Shown here piece after piece: positions 45,353-55,652 of a DNA stretch of 64,000 bases. The stretch's first letter is position 1. The number at the start of each line of letters is the position of its first letter. This DNA is from G016756615 sp050958605 (GTDB lineage Bacteria; Pseudomonadota; Alphaproteobacteria; Rhizobiales; Rhizobiaceae): the NCBI RefSeq assembly GCF_050958605.1, contig NZ_JBJHDO010000005.1:372001-436000 (forward strand). Direction: 5' to 3'. A program made the position numbers and the translations under genes. The notes under the pieces are model-generated. The model did no database searches. It was not told the DNA's origin and worked only from the letters and a program-made list of their open reading frames with translations.

Positions 45353-45632
45353 GCGCATTCCTTCATAGCGAAAAACGCTCATAACTTGTCTGGCATTTTT
45401 AAGCACAAGTAGCGTGAAGCCGGAACCGGGAAGTGCGTGCAGACCGTGCGTTAACAGGGATTAGCATGAATGCTCCTTCGTTACGGGGAGCTTGTCGATG
45501 TTCACAGGCGTCATACATCGATCATCCGGGAGCCAGCAATCACATCCGAAGACGCGATGCCTTCCAGGACCGCCGCCGGAACAATGCAATGCCGACCCCG
45601 TTTACCACGACAGTCCAAGGAGGTTGCACATA

Positions 45633-45809
45633 ATGGCAAAAGAGGCTCGACACTCTGATCGCAAGGAAGGTGAGCGGCGGGACAGCACCAAGCCCGGCAC
45701 CATCGTGGCCGGTCCAGACGCTCATGCACGGGAACGCAGCGGGACAGCACCTTCAGAGCGCCACGACAAGCAGAAGGGCAACCCGGCGAACGATCCGGCC
45801 AACGATTAG
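45633..45809 (+). CDS. Small, very hydrophilic protein
   Basis: 58 residues: MAKEARHSDRKEGERRDSTK at the start and KGNPANDPAND at the end, with almost no hydrophobic residues. A strong Shine-Dalgarno AAGGAGG (45617-45623) precedes the ATG. It is presumably disordered. Location between a LacI gene and katG, sharing a bidirectional hairpin with katG, might hint at a stress role; no function is known to me. Confidence 0.65.
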   Translation: MAKEARHSDRKEGERRDSTKPGTIVAGPDAHARERSGTAPSERHDKQKGNPANDPAND

Positions 45810-45836
45810 AAACAGGCCGTTGGCAAAAAACAAGCA

Positions 45837-45868
45837 CCCCCTTCCTCGGTTGAAACCGAGGAAGGGGG
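45837..45868 (-). terminator. Strong hairpin terminator after katG
   Basis: CCCCCTTCCTCGG (45837-45849) and CCGAGGAAGGGGG (45856-45868) form a perfect thirteen-base stem with a TTGAAA loop. On the minus strand TGCTTGTTTTTT follows, so it ends katG transcripts; it also lies 27 bases after the small plus-strand gene and could serve both. Confidence 0.8.
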
Positions 45869-45889
45869 TCATGAGGTTGGTAAGCTGGT

Positions 45890-48064
<2,175 letters not shown>

Positions 48065-48248
48065 GTTGCTCTCCAGATGGATCCCCAAGATAGAAAGGCG
48101 CAACTGAAAGTGGCCATAGCAAGGACCGCCCTTCCCAAGCGGTCGTAACCATCGAGATCCACCAGCAGTTTATCCGCAATAGCCAATCGCTGCCATAATT
48201 TCCAATTGTATCTTCTAAAGAGTCCGATATGAAATGCTTATGATTGGA

Positions 48249-49163
48249 ATGACCATAAAGCACCTGCGCTATTTCGATGCCTTGGCGCGATTGGGCCACT
48301 TCGGGCGCGCGGCGGAGGCCTGCGCAGTATCCCAGCCGGCATTGTCCGTGCAGATCAAGGATTTGGAAGAGCTGATCGGGGCGCCTCTCGTAGAAAGAGG
48401 AGGGCGGCAAATCCGATTGACCAGCCTCGGCGAGCAATTCGCGCAAAGGGTTCGCGAGATTCTACGCTCGATCGACGAATTGCAGGAAGTGGCCCGCGCG
48501 GCAGATGGGCCGTTGGCTGGCCATCTTCGCATCGGCATCATTCCTACTGTCGCTCCTTATCTGCTGGCGGATGTCATCACGACGCTCACCCGGCGCTATC
48601 CGGGGTTGGACGTGCGGCCGCGGGAAGCGGTGACACAGAAGCTGATCGCGGACTTGCTCGAAGCCCGGCTCGATGCCGCCATCGTCGCGTTACCGGTTTC
48701 CGAGCCCGCTCTTGCAGAGACGCCGCTCTTCGATGAGGAATTCATCTTGGCGCGGCCACTTGAAGATGCCGGCAAACCGGTCCCCAGCGCAGACAAACTT
48801 CACGAAATGAAATTGCTGCTCCTCGAAGAAGGCCACTGCTTCAGGGATCAGGCCCTCTCATTCTGCAACATCGCGGCTTCTCCTCCGCGCGAACTGATGG
48901 AGGGGAGCTCCTTGTCCACTCTTGTCCAGATGGTTGGTGCCGGGATCGGCGTTACTCTCGTGCCGCAAATCGCGGTTTACACCGAGAGCCGGTCCTCCAA
49001 CGTCTGCATGGTTCGCCTGCCTGAGCCCCGACCTTCCAGAACCATAGGAATAGTGTGGCGCAAGACAAATCCACTGTCGTCGCAGTTCACTCAAATTGCC
49101 GAGATCGTTCGCGAGGTTGGGCTGGGAAAGCAGCGTCAAGTGCAGGATCTTCTTAAGGGTTGA
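48249..49163 (+). CDS. oxyR: OxyR-type LysR family regulator
   Basis: 304 residues from ATG 48249 (earlier in-frame ATGs at 48234 and 48240 exist; the start is not certain). The helix-turn-helix segment FDALARLGHFGRAAEACAVSQPALSVQIKDLEE is that of alphaproteobacterial OxyR. The redox cysteines fit Cys in EEGHCFRDQALSFCN, the OxyR pattern. Oxidation by peroxide converts it to an activator of katG. The 184-base space to katG should hold its binding sites; I see no unambiguous site. Confidence 0.92.
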   Translation: MTIKHLRYFDALARLGHFGRAAEACAVSQPALSVQIKDLEELIGAPLVERGGRQIRLTSLGEQFAQRVREILRSIDELQEVARAADGPLAGHLRIGIIPTVAPYLLADVITTLTRRYPGLDVRPREAVTQKLIADLLEARLDAAIVALPVSEPALAETPLFDEEFILARPLEDAGKPVPSADKLHEMKLLLLEEGHCFRDQALSFCNIAASPPRELMEGSSLSTLVQMVGAGIGVTLVPQIAVYTESRSSNVCMVRLPEPRPSRTIGIVWRKTNPLSSQFTQIAEIVREVGLGKQRQVQDLLKG

Positions 49164-49191
49164 GTTTGCCCCATTCCCTCGCCTGGGAATC

Positions 49192-50145
49192 CTAAGTCAC
49201 GTTTCGACCGACGCGATCGAGAACCTCGTATGCGGCCGCTAAATCCTGCGCAGCGACCCCGAGAGACTTGTAAATCGTGACATCGCGATCATCGAGGCGG
49301 CCGGGCAGTGTGCCGTCATAGACGCGGCCGATCTCGCCGAGAATATGATCCCCGGCGATCGCGCCGGCCTTCAGGGCATCGATATATTCGCCCGCCTGCG
49401 CCTTGGCCCCGGCTAGCGTGTCCACGAAGTACCGTCCTCGCGCTATGCCTTCATCGTCGATTTCGCGCGCCGACGCGACGCTCGCGCCGACAAGATTGAT
49501 GTGCTGGCCGGCCTCAAGCCATTCGCCCTGCAGTATCGCAGTAGGTGAAGCAGTGGCTGTCACCACGACATCGGCGCCGCGCGCCGCTTCCTGCGCGCTC
49601 GCAACCGCACGGATCGACGCTGCGGACGGTGCATGCCGGGCCACGAACGCCTCTGCATTGGCGAACGTCCTCGTCCATACGCGAACCTCCTCGAACGGCC
49701 TCACCGTGAGATGGGCCGGCAAATGATGGTCGGCCTGCTCGCCGGCGCCGAGGATCGCCAGCACGCGCGAATTGGCGCGCGACAGCGCACGCGTCGCAGC
49801 GGCGCTGGCGGCCGCCGTTCGTAGTGCGGTCACGCTCGCTCCATCTATAGCGGCTATGGGGCGGCCGTCACGCGTATTGAACAGCAGGATGATGCCCTGG
49901 TGGCTGGACAAGCCAAGCTTCGGGTTTTCCGGGTAAAGGCTGACCAGCTTGATGCCGTGGATATGGGGCTCCGCAAGCCCACCCGGCATGATGCCCATGG
50001 CGTTGCCATTTCCAAGCGGCATGATCGACCGCGGCGGCAGATTGGCCTCACCCCGCGAAACGGCAATCATCGTCGCCTCGATGATGTCGATGCAGTCCAC
50101 CGTCGGCAGCAACGCATAGACCTGGTCAGACGATATCAGCTGCAT
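49192..50145 (-). CDS. Ornithine cyclodeaminase/mu-crystallin family protein
   Basis: 317 residues. The Rossmann domain carries LAILGAGEQADHHLPA (about 127-142); substrate-side residues include the Lys in HGIKLVSLYP and GASVTALRTAAASA. Family members deaminate ornithine or act as ketimine reductase, alanine dehydrogenase or tauropine/N-alkyl amino acid dehydrogenase. It overlaps the end of the TRAP small-permease gene, so it probably acts on the imported amino or imino acid. Confidence 0.9.
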   Translation of the reverse strand: MQLISSDQVYALLPTVDCIDIIEATMIAVSRGEANLPPRSIMPLGNGNAMGIMPGGLAEPHIHGIKLVSLYPENPKLGLSSHQGIILLFNTRDGRPIAAIDGASVTALRTAAASAAATRALSRANSRVLAILGAGEQADHHLPAHLTVRPFEEVRVWTRTFANAEAFVARHAPSAASIRAVASAQEAARGADVVVTATASPTAILQGEWLEAGQHINLVGASVASAREIDDEGIARGRYFVDTLAGAKAQAGEYIDALKAGAIAGDHILGEIGRVYDGTLPGRLDDRDVTIYKSLGVAAQDLAAAYEVLDRVGRNVT

Positions 50146-50668
50146 GCTCGGCTACCTGTGTTTTCGCCGGACCACCGACGATCCGCGCCGCGAGATGGAT
50201 GATGACGACGATGCAAAAGGTTGGGATCGCAGCCGCGATGACAATGAGGTTCATCCCCAGCCCCGATGAGGTGCGAGCAAGGTTGCGCATGAGAAAGCTG
50301 CGGGAAGGATCGAAGCCCGGCCCGAAGAAAGAGAAGTAGAGGATAGGCACGAGGAAAAGCAGCACGCATGAGGTCAGGGTCGCTCTGGCGAACTGTACGG
50401 ACCAGCCTCTGCCTGTCTCGGGACGCTGCGTGACCGCTGGGTCGATGCCGCGCCGGAAGGCTGCGGTGGCGCCGAGAAGCCCACCCCACACCATGAGGTA
50501 TCGGGCGAGCTCCTCGGTCCAGCTCGGCGGTGAACGTAAGCCATAGCGCGCCACGACCTGCAGAGCGATTGACCCGACTATGCCGACCAACGCCGCCTTC
50601 GCCAGCGTCAGGCAGAGGCGGTCGACGGCGTTGCTGGCAGCGACGATCGCGCGACCGGCACGGTTCAT
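50126..50668 (-). CDS. TRAP transporter small permease (DctQ family)
   Basis: 180 residues with four predicted helices and the DctQ motif PSWTEELARYLMVWGGLLGATAAFRRG (about 52-78). Partner of the large permease and binding protein in the same operon. ATGA overlap with the binding-protein gene, and 20-base overlap with the cyclodeaminase-family gene. Confidence 0.9.
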   Translation of the reverse strand: MNRAGRAIVAASNAVDRLCLTLAKAALVGIVGSIALQVVARYGLRSPPSWTEELARYLMVWGGLLGATAAFRRGIDPAVTQRPETGRGWSVQFARATLTSCVLLFLVPILYFSFFGPGFDPSRSFLMRNLARTSSGLGMNLIVIAAAIPTFCIVVIIHLAARIVGGPAKTQVAEHAADIV

Positions 50669-51660
50669 TTCCGGGTCTTCTCCGCGGCCGCCACGAAGGC
50701 GTCGACGGAGTCTGCCGGCATCAGCAGCGGCCAGGTTTTCCTGGCGCGCTCAACGAATTCGGCGCGCGCTTCCGGCGTAAGTTCGGTTACGGTGACACCC
50801 AGCTTCTCGAGCTGCGTCAGTTCCTGCGCGGCAGCCTTCTCGGTCCACTCGCGATTGCGGAGGTTGGCCTGCCTGACGGCTTCGTCGACCTTGGCACGGT
50901 CCTCGGCCGATAGGCCGTCATACCAATCCTTCGACATCAGCGCCGAGCGAAAGGGCGTGCCCGCACCGGCGTCGGTGTAGTATTTCAGGAAATCGGTGTG
51001 CTTGAAGATGAAGGCGACGGCAGGCGGGTTCACATAGCCGTCGACCATTCCCTGCTGAACGCTTGTGGTGAATTCGGGCATGTCGACCACGACGCCGGAT
51101 GCCCCCCAGTTCTTCAAAAGTTCCATCTGCGAGGAATCGATCGCGCGCATCCGGAGGCCCTCGAAGTCCGCCGGCTTTTCGATTGGCTTCTTGGTGTTGA
51201 AGAACCCGACTGTGCCGCCGAGACCAGTCAGTGCAGCGATCTTCACGCCCTGCTCTTCCATTTTTGCCGAGATCGGGGCCAGCAGGTCGGTCTCTTCCAA
51301 GGCGCGGAACATGTGCGGCATGTCGTCGAACATGTAGGGCGTGATGAAACCCTGCACGCGAGGATCGACTTCGTTGATCATGACGAAGTTGGTCAGGGCG
51401 AATTGCAGCAGACCCTGCGAAAGCTGGTCGACCAGCTCCGGGTCCTTGCCCAGTGCGCCGCCGACATAAACCTTGGCTTCCAGCCCCGCCTCGTTGAGCT
51501 GCTTTGCGACGTCTTCGGCCCAGACCCAGTCGGCGCATTGCGGAACCGCCGGGCAGCCCACCGCGAGGCGGATCTCCTCTGCCGATGCGGCCTTGGCGGC
51601 GAACAGCGCGGCCGATGCTAGAAGCGCGGCAGCACAGGCCGTCAGATGTTTCCTCACCAT
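50665..51660 (-). CDS. TRAP transporter substrate-binding protein (DctP family)
   Basis: 331 residues. ATG at 51660 follows AGGAAAGGGGAATAAC and starts a signal peptide (MVRKHLTACAAALLASAALFAAKAASA). Conserved DctP features include the Arg in FEGLRMRAIDSSQMELLKNWGA, which salt-bridges a ligand carboxylate, and TSVQQGMVDGYVNPP. The ligand is therefore probably a carboxylate, such as an amino or keto acid. Confidence 0.93.
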   Translation of the reverse strand: MVRKHLTACAAALLASAALFAAKAASAEEIRLAVGCPAVPQCADWVWAEDVAKQLNEAGLEAKVYVGGALGKDPELVDQLSQGLLQFALTNFVMINEVDPRVQGFITPYMFDDMPHMFRALEETDLLAPISAKMEEQGVKIAALTGLGGTVGFFNTKKPIEKPADFEGLRMRAIDSSQMELLKNWGASGVVVDMPEFTTSVQQGMVDGYVNPPAVAFIFKHTDFLKYYTDAGAGTPFRSALMSKDWYDGLSAEDRAKVDEAVRQANLRNREWTEKAAAQELTQLEKLGVTVTELTPEARAEFVERARKTWPLLMPADSVDAFVAAAEKTRK

Positions 51661-51698
51661 GTTATTCCCCTTTCCTCGTTGTTCTGCAGGCATTTGAT

Positions 51699-53021
51699 TC
51701 ATGGAACTAGGCCGGCCTGGCGCGGAAGGTAGAGCGTGATCTCCGGAAAGATGACGAGCACCAGGAGAACGGCTATCTCAATGGCGAAGAACGGCAGCAC
51801 CGCGCGCGCCAGCTTCAGGTAGGGCACGCCGCTCATCGCCGAGACCACCATCAGCGAGCCTCCCACGGGCGGCGAGATCAAGCCGATCGTCAGGTTGAGG
51901 CAGGTGACGACGCCGACATGGACCGGATCGGCGCCCCCGGCGATTGCGGCCGGCACCAGCAACGGTACCAGCAGCACCAGCGCCATCGTGTTGTCCATAA
52001 CCATGCCGACGAGCAGGAAGACGACCGTGATCAGCAGCATGTACTCGAGGCCCGACAGGCCGGCGGTCTCGACCAAGTGCAGCACCACGTCAGGCAGACC
52101 CTCGATCGCGACCAGGTAGCCGAAGATCGCCGCCGCGAACAGGATGACGAAGATTGCTCCGGTCAGCATTGCGGCGCGCTCCAAGGCGCCGTTCAGATGC
52201 CGTCCGAGGCTTGCGATCGCACTAGCCGGCGTTGCGCCGGGCTCCAACCAGGAATAGACGAAGCCGATGGCAAGCGCTGCGATGACCGCCAACGTAGCCG
52301 CCTCGGTCGGGGTCACCACGCCGAAGATGATCCCGGCCAGCAGGATCGCGGGTACAGTGAGCGCCGGCATCGAGCGAAACATCGTCGGCAGCAGCGGAGG
52401 CATCTCGGCGCCGCGCCCCCCGGGATGGTCGTAGCGCCTGGCGGCCCAGCCATTATAAGCGAACAAACCGCCTGCCAGCAGCAGGCCGGGCAGCACGCCA
52501 CCTGCGAACAATGCCGCTACCGAGACGTTCATCAACGCGCCGTAGAAGATCATCACGATCGAGGGTGGTATGAGAGGACCCAGCACCGAAGAGGCGACCG
52601 TCAGCGCCGACGAATATTCTCGTTTATAGCCCCGCCGCTCCATCTCCGGCACGAGCGCGCTTGTAATCGCCGCGGCATCGGCGACTGCGGAGCCCGACAT
52701 CGAGGACAGGAAGATCGCCGTGGCGACGTTGACATGCCCGAGACCGCCCTTGAGTCTGCCGACGATGAGCATGGCCAGATCGATCAGCGCGCGCGTGATG
52801 CCGCCCCGGGTCATCAGTTCGCCGGCCAGGATGAACAGTGGCATGGCGAGGAAGGTGAAGACGTCGAGCTGGGACAATACGCGTTGCGGCAGGATCGCGA
52901 GGTGGCGCGTCTGGTCGGCCGCAATGAAGCTCAGCACGGCCGCCGCGCCGGTCACGTAGGCAATAGCTACGCCGCCGGCGAGCGAGGCCGCGGTGATGAG
53001 GATGACGAGCAACCAGGCCAT
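51699..53021 (-). CDS. TRAP transporter large permease (DctM family)
   Basis: 440 residues with the many-helix DctM profile and motifs LAMPLFILAGELMTRGGI, MSGSAVADAAAITSALVPEM and ISPPVGGSLMVVSAMSG. First gene of the minus operon (large permease, binding protein, small permease, cyclodeaminase-family enzyme), an uncommon order. Divergent from the XRE-cupin gene, with an inverted-repeat operator between them. Confidence 0.94.
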   Translation of the reverse strand: MAWLLVILITAASLAGGVAIAYVTGAAAVLSFIAADQTRHLAILPQRVLSQLDVFTFLAMPLFILAGELMTRGGITRALIDLAMLIVGRLKGGLGHVNVATAIFLSSMSGSAVADAAAITSALVPEMERRGYKREYSSALTVASSVLGPLIPPSIVMIFYGALMNVSVAALFAGGVLPGLLLAGGLFAYNGWAARRYDHPGGRGAEMPPLLPTMFRSMPALTVPAILLAGIIFGVVTPTEAATLAVIAALAIGFVYSWLEPGATPASAIASLGRHLNGALERAAMLTGAIFVILFAAAIFGYLVAIEGLPDVVLHLVETAGLSGLEYMLLITVVFLLVGMVMDNTMALVLLVPLLVPAAIAGGADPVHVGVVTCLNLTIGLISPPVGGSLMVVSAMSGVPYLKLARAVLPFFAIEIAVLLVLVIFPEITLYLPRQAGLVP

Positions 53022-53046
53022 TAATCACCCATTTTTCGCCCTAGTG

Positions 53047-53081
53047 TTTTCCTTTAGGAAAATTTGTCAAACGAATTTTCC
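53047..53081. promoter_or_regulatory. Probable XRE-cupin operator with three TTTTCC half-sites
   Basis: TTTTCCTTTAGGAAAA (53047-53062) is a perfect palindrome, and its right half GGAAAATT (53057-53064) pairs again with AATTTTCC (53074-53081). Three half-sites lie in the 96-base space between divergent dctM-like and XRE-cupin genes, so one protein could control both. Confidence 0.65.
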
Positions 53082-53117
53082 GATGTTACGCATGGCAGGA
53101 TGATTACGGAGTGGTCG

Positions 53118-53756
53118 ATGTTGTCGGCGGTGAAGTCTGTTTCCCCCGAAGATGCGCGCGAGGCGGCAGCTTTTGGGCCGCGCCTGCGCCGCCTGCGGAA
53201 GATTACGGGGCTGACCTTGAAGGAACTGAGCGACCGGGCCGGGCTCGCAACCTCGACGATCTCCAAGATCGAAAACGACCGCATGTCGCCGACCTATGAC
53301 GTGCTGCTGAAGCTTGCCGCCGGCCTCGCAATCGACCTGTCGTCGTTGTTGGAGGGCCCTGCGACCGTGCAAGCGAGCGGCCGGCTCGACGTGACGCGAG
53401 CGGCCGAGCGCCGGAAGCACCCGACCGGGACCTATGTCTACGAGCCGTTCGCTACCGGTCTGACCCGCAAGGGAATGGACCCCACGGTCGTCCGGGTCAC
53501 CGCCCGCAGCATCGACGAGTTTCCCGACCTGATCCGACACCCCGGCGAGGAGCTGGTCTTCGTCATATCGGGCACGGTGGAGCTGCACGCCGAGTTCTAC
53601 GCGCCGATCCGTCTGGAAGCCGGCGACAGCGCCTATTACGACGCGACGATGGGCCATGCCTACATCTCGGTCAGCCCCGAAGACGCGACGATTCTCAACA
53701 TTGTTTGCGGAACGGGTGGCGTGCCGCCCGTCGAACTTCCTGGAGCGCAGCGATGA
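53118..53756 (+). CDS. XRE family regulator with C-terminal cupin sensor domain
   Basis: 212 residues. ATG at 53118 has GGAG eight bases upstream; earlier starts are possible. The helix-turn-helix is RLRKITGLTLKELSDRAGLATSTISKIENDRMSPTYDVLLKLA (about 21-63), and the cupin barrel covers about 135-205 (HPGEELVFVISGTVELHAEF). PuuR-like regulators of this build sense small amines or acids. Its stop overlaps the amidase start, so regulator and enzyme are coupled. Confidence 0.92.
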   Translation: MLSAVKSVSPEDAREAAAFGPRLRRLRKITGLTLKELSDRAGLATSTISKIENDRMSPTYDVLLKLAAGLAIDLSSLLEGPATVQASGRLDVTRAAERRKHPTGTYVYEPFATGLTRKGMDPTVVRVTARSIDEFPDLIRHPGEELVFVISGTVELHAEFYAPIRLEAGDSAYYDATMGHAYISVSPEDATILNIVCGTGGVPPVELPGAQR

Positions 53757-55186
53757 CACTCTCCCGATCCGACTACGAGTCGTACGACGCGACAGGCCTC
53801 GCCGAGTTGGTCCGCGACGGCGAGATCAGTCCACGCGAGCTTGTCGAGACGGCGATCGACCGCATCGAGGTACTGAACCCGCTGGTCAATGCGGTGATCC
53901 TGAAGGCCTATGAGCAGGCGCTGGACGAAGTGGAAAACCGCACTGACCGGCCGGCGTTCCTGGGCGTGCCTTACCTCGTCAAGGACCTCCATGCGCCGGT
54001 GCGAGGGCTGCCGCTGACCAACGGCAGCCGCATGTTCGTCGATCCGCCAGCACCCTTCGATTCAACGTTGATCGCCCGGCTTCGGGCCGCCGGGTTCGTC
54101 ATGCTCGGCCGTACCAATTCGCCGGAGTTCGGCCTGAGCGCGTCGACCGAGCCCCATCGATACGGCGCGACGCGCAACCCCTGGAATACTAAACATATCG
54201 CCGGCGGCTCGAGCGGCGGCGCCGGTGCGGCGGTGGCGAGCGGCATGCTGCCGGCGGCCCACGCCACCGACAGCGGTGGTTCGATCCGGATACCGGCATC
54301 GTGCAACGGACTGGTGGGTTTGAAGCCGACCCGTGGGCTGAACCCCTATGGGCCGCATCGCGGCGATGCCGCGCACGGCATTAGCCACGAGCACGCCGTC
54401 ACCCGCACGGTCCGCGACACCGCGGCGATCCTCGACATCACTGCGGGTCCGGACGTCGGAGCGCCCTATTTCGTGCGGCCGCCGGAAGGCGGTTTCGTCG
54501 CGGCAATCAAACGTCCGCCGAAGCGACTTCGCATCGGCTTCTGGAAGAAATCGCTTCAGGACGAGCCGATCCACGAGGAATGCGTGATCGCGGTCGAGAA
54601 GGCGGCCCGACTGTTGGAGGGCCTCGGTCATAGGGTTGAGGAGTCGCGACCGGATTTCGATTGGAGCGCCGTCGTTCATTCGCAATTCAATGTGCTGATG
54701 ACGAGCCTCGGACCGATGGTGGCAATGCTGGAACGCCAACGCGGCCGGCCGTTGGCTGAGGGCGAACTCGAACCGCAGACCGCAGCGGTTGTTGCCCGCG
54801 GGCGCGAAGCGAGCCTTGAATATTATCTCGGCAATCTCACGCGGATGCAGCTCGAGGTGCGCCGGATGGCCGCCTTCTTTGAGAGCTTCGACGTCTTTCT
54901 CTCCCCGACGATGACAATGCCACCGCCGCTGCTCGGCCACCTTCCGACCGACGACGGAGACATCGACCGTTTCCTCGCCAAGCTCCTGGCGCTTGCCCCC
55001 TTCGCGGCCCCATTCAACGCGTCCGGCCAGCCGGCGATCAACCTGCCCCTGCACTGTTCAGCCGATGGCCTGCCGGTTGGCGTGCACCTTGCCGGCCGCT
55101 ATGGCGAAGACGCCGCCCTGCTGGCGCTCGCCGCACAGATGGAGCAGGCTCAACCTTGGGCACACCGGCGTCCGCAGCTGGGGTGA
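53753..55186 (+). CDS. Amidase (amidase signature family)
   Basis: 477 residues. ATG at 53753 overlaps the regulator stop. The Ser-cisSer-Lys triad is visible: Lys in YLVKDLHAPV, cis-Ser in GGSSGGAGAAVASGM and nucleophile Ser in TDSGGSIRIPAS. The C-terminal FNASGQPAINLPLHCSADGLPVGVHLAGRYGED is typical. It hydrolyses an amide to acid and ammonia. Context suggests the TRAP system imports the amide or its acid product. Confidence 0.94.
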   Translation: MTLSRSDYESYDATGLAELVRDGEISPRELVETAIDRIEVLNPLVNAVILKAYEQALDEVENRTDRPAFLGVPYLVKDLHAPVRGLPLTNGSRMFVDPPAPFDSTLIARLRAAGFVMLGRTNSPEFGLSASTEPHRYGATRNPWNTKHIAGGSSGGAGAAVASGMLPAAHATDSGGSIRIPASCNGLVGLKPTRGLNPYGPHRGDAAHGISHEHAVTRTVRDTAAILDITAGPDVGAPYFVRPPEGGFVAAIKRPPKRLRIGFWKKSLQDEPIHEECVIAVEKAARLLEGLGHRVEESRPDFDWSAVVHSQFNVLMTSLGPMVAMLERQRGRPLAEGELEPQTAAVVARGREASLEYYLGNLTRMQLEVRRMAAFFESFDVFLSPTMTMPPPLLGHLPTDDGDIDRFLAKLLALAPFAAPFNASGQPAINLPLHCSADGLPVGVHLAGRYGEDAALLALAAQMEQAQPWAHRRPQLG

Positions 55187-55256
55187 GGGGCGCTCCGGGT
55201 CATTCAATGCGCGTCACCTGTCGGCGCGAACTACGTTCAGCCAGCACAAGCTCCAT

Positions 55257-55652
55257 TCAGCCCGCTATCAATGCGGCGACTGTGGTGACGATCGTCTGCG
55301 GATGGGCCGGTTTCTGCAGGATCACGCAGGTGTTCCAGGCCGCAAGCCGCGGATCGGTGGGGACCTGTCCGGTGTAGAAGCAGAAGGGGGTCCCGTCGGC
55401 CGTCAGCCGTTCCGCTATTGGCGCGGCTGTTTCCGTGCCGAGACCGAAGTCGAGCACCGCGGCATCAATGCCGCCACGATCCAAGATCGGCATTGCCTCG
55501 TTTACCGAACGACAAAGACCAATGACGTCAGCACCGGCTTCCAGGAGAATCGCCTCAAGTTCCATCAGCAATAGCGGATCATCCTCGACGACAAGAACTC
55601 GAGCGCCCTTCAGGTAGGGAAATTGGTCATCCCCTATTGCCGCCTCCGTCAC
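55257..55652 (-). CDS. Single-domain response regulator
   Basis: About 131 residues from a GTG at 55652 that overlaps the kinase remnant stop. It is one receiver domain: acidic pair in VVEDDPLLLMELEAIL, phospho-acceptor Asp in AAVLDFGLG, Thr in FCFYTGQVP and Lys in VILQKPA. No output domain. Partner of the HWE kinase upstream, which is broken, so the regulator may now be orphaned. Confidence 0.85.
   Translation of the reverse strand: MTEAAIGDDQFPYLKGARVLVVEDDPLLLMELEAILLEAGADVIGLCRSVNEAMPILDRGGIDAAVLDFGLGTETAAPIAERLTADGTPFCFYTGQVPTDPRLAAWNTCVILQKPAHPQTIVTTVAALIAG

Noticed and set aside
48065..48248. A specific OxyR binding site in the katG-oxyR space
   Set aside because: ATAG-like and T-N11-A-like fragments are present near 48175-48220, but no four-part OxyR pattern stands out enough to place a site.
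51918..53024. A 368-codon plus-strand open frame
   Set aside because: Antisense of the TRAP large permease; extreme Arg/Gln/His content typical of a shadow frame.
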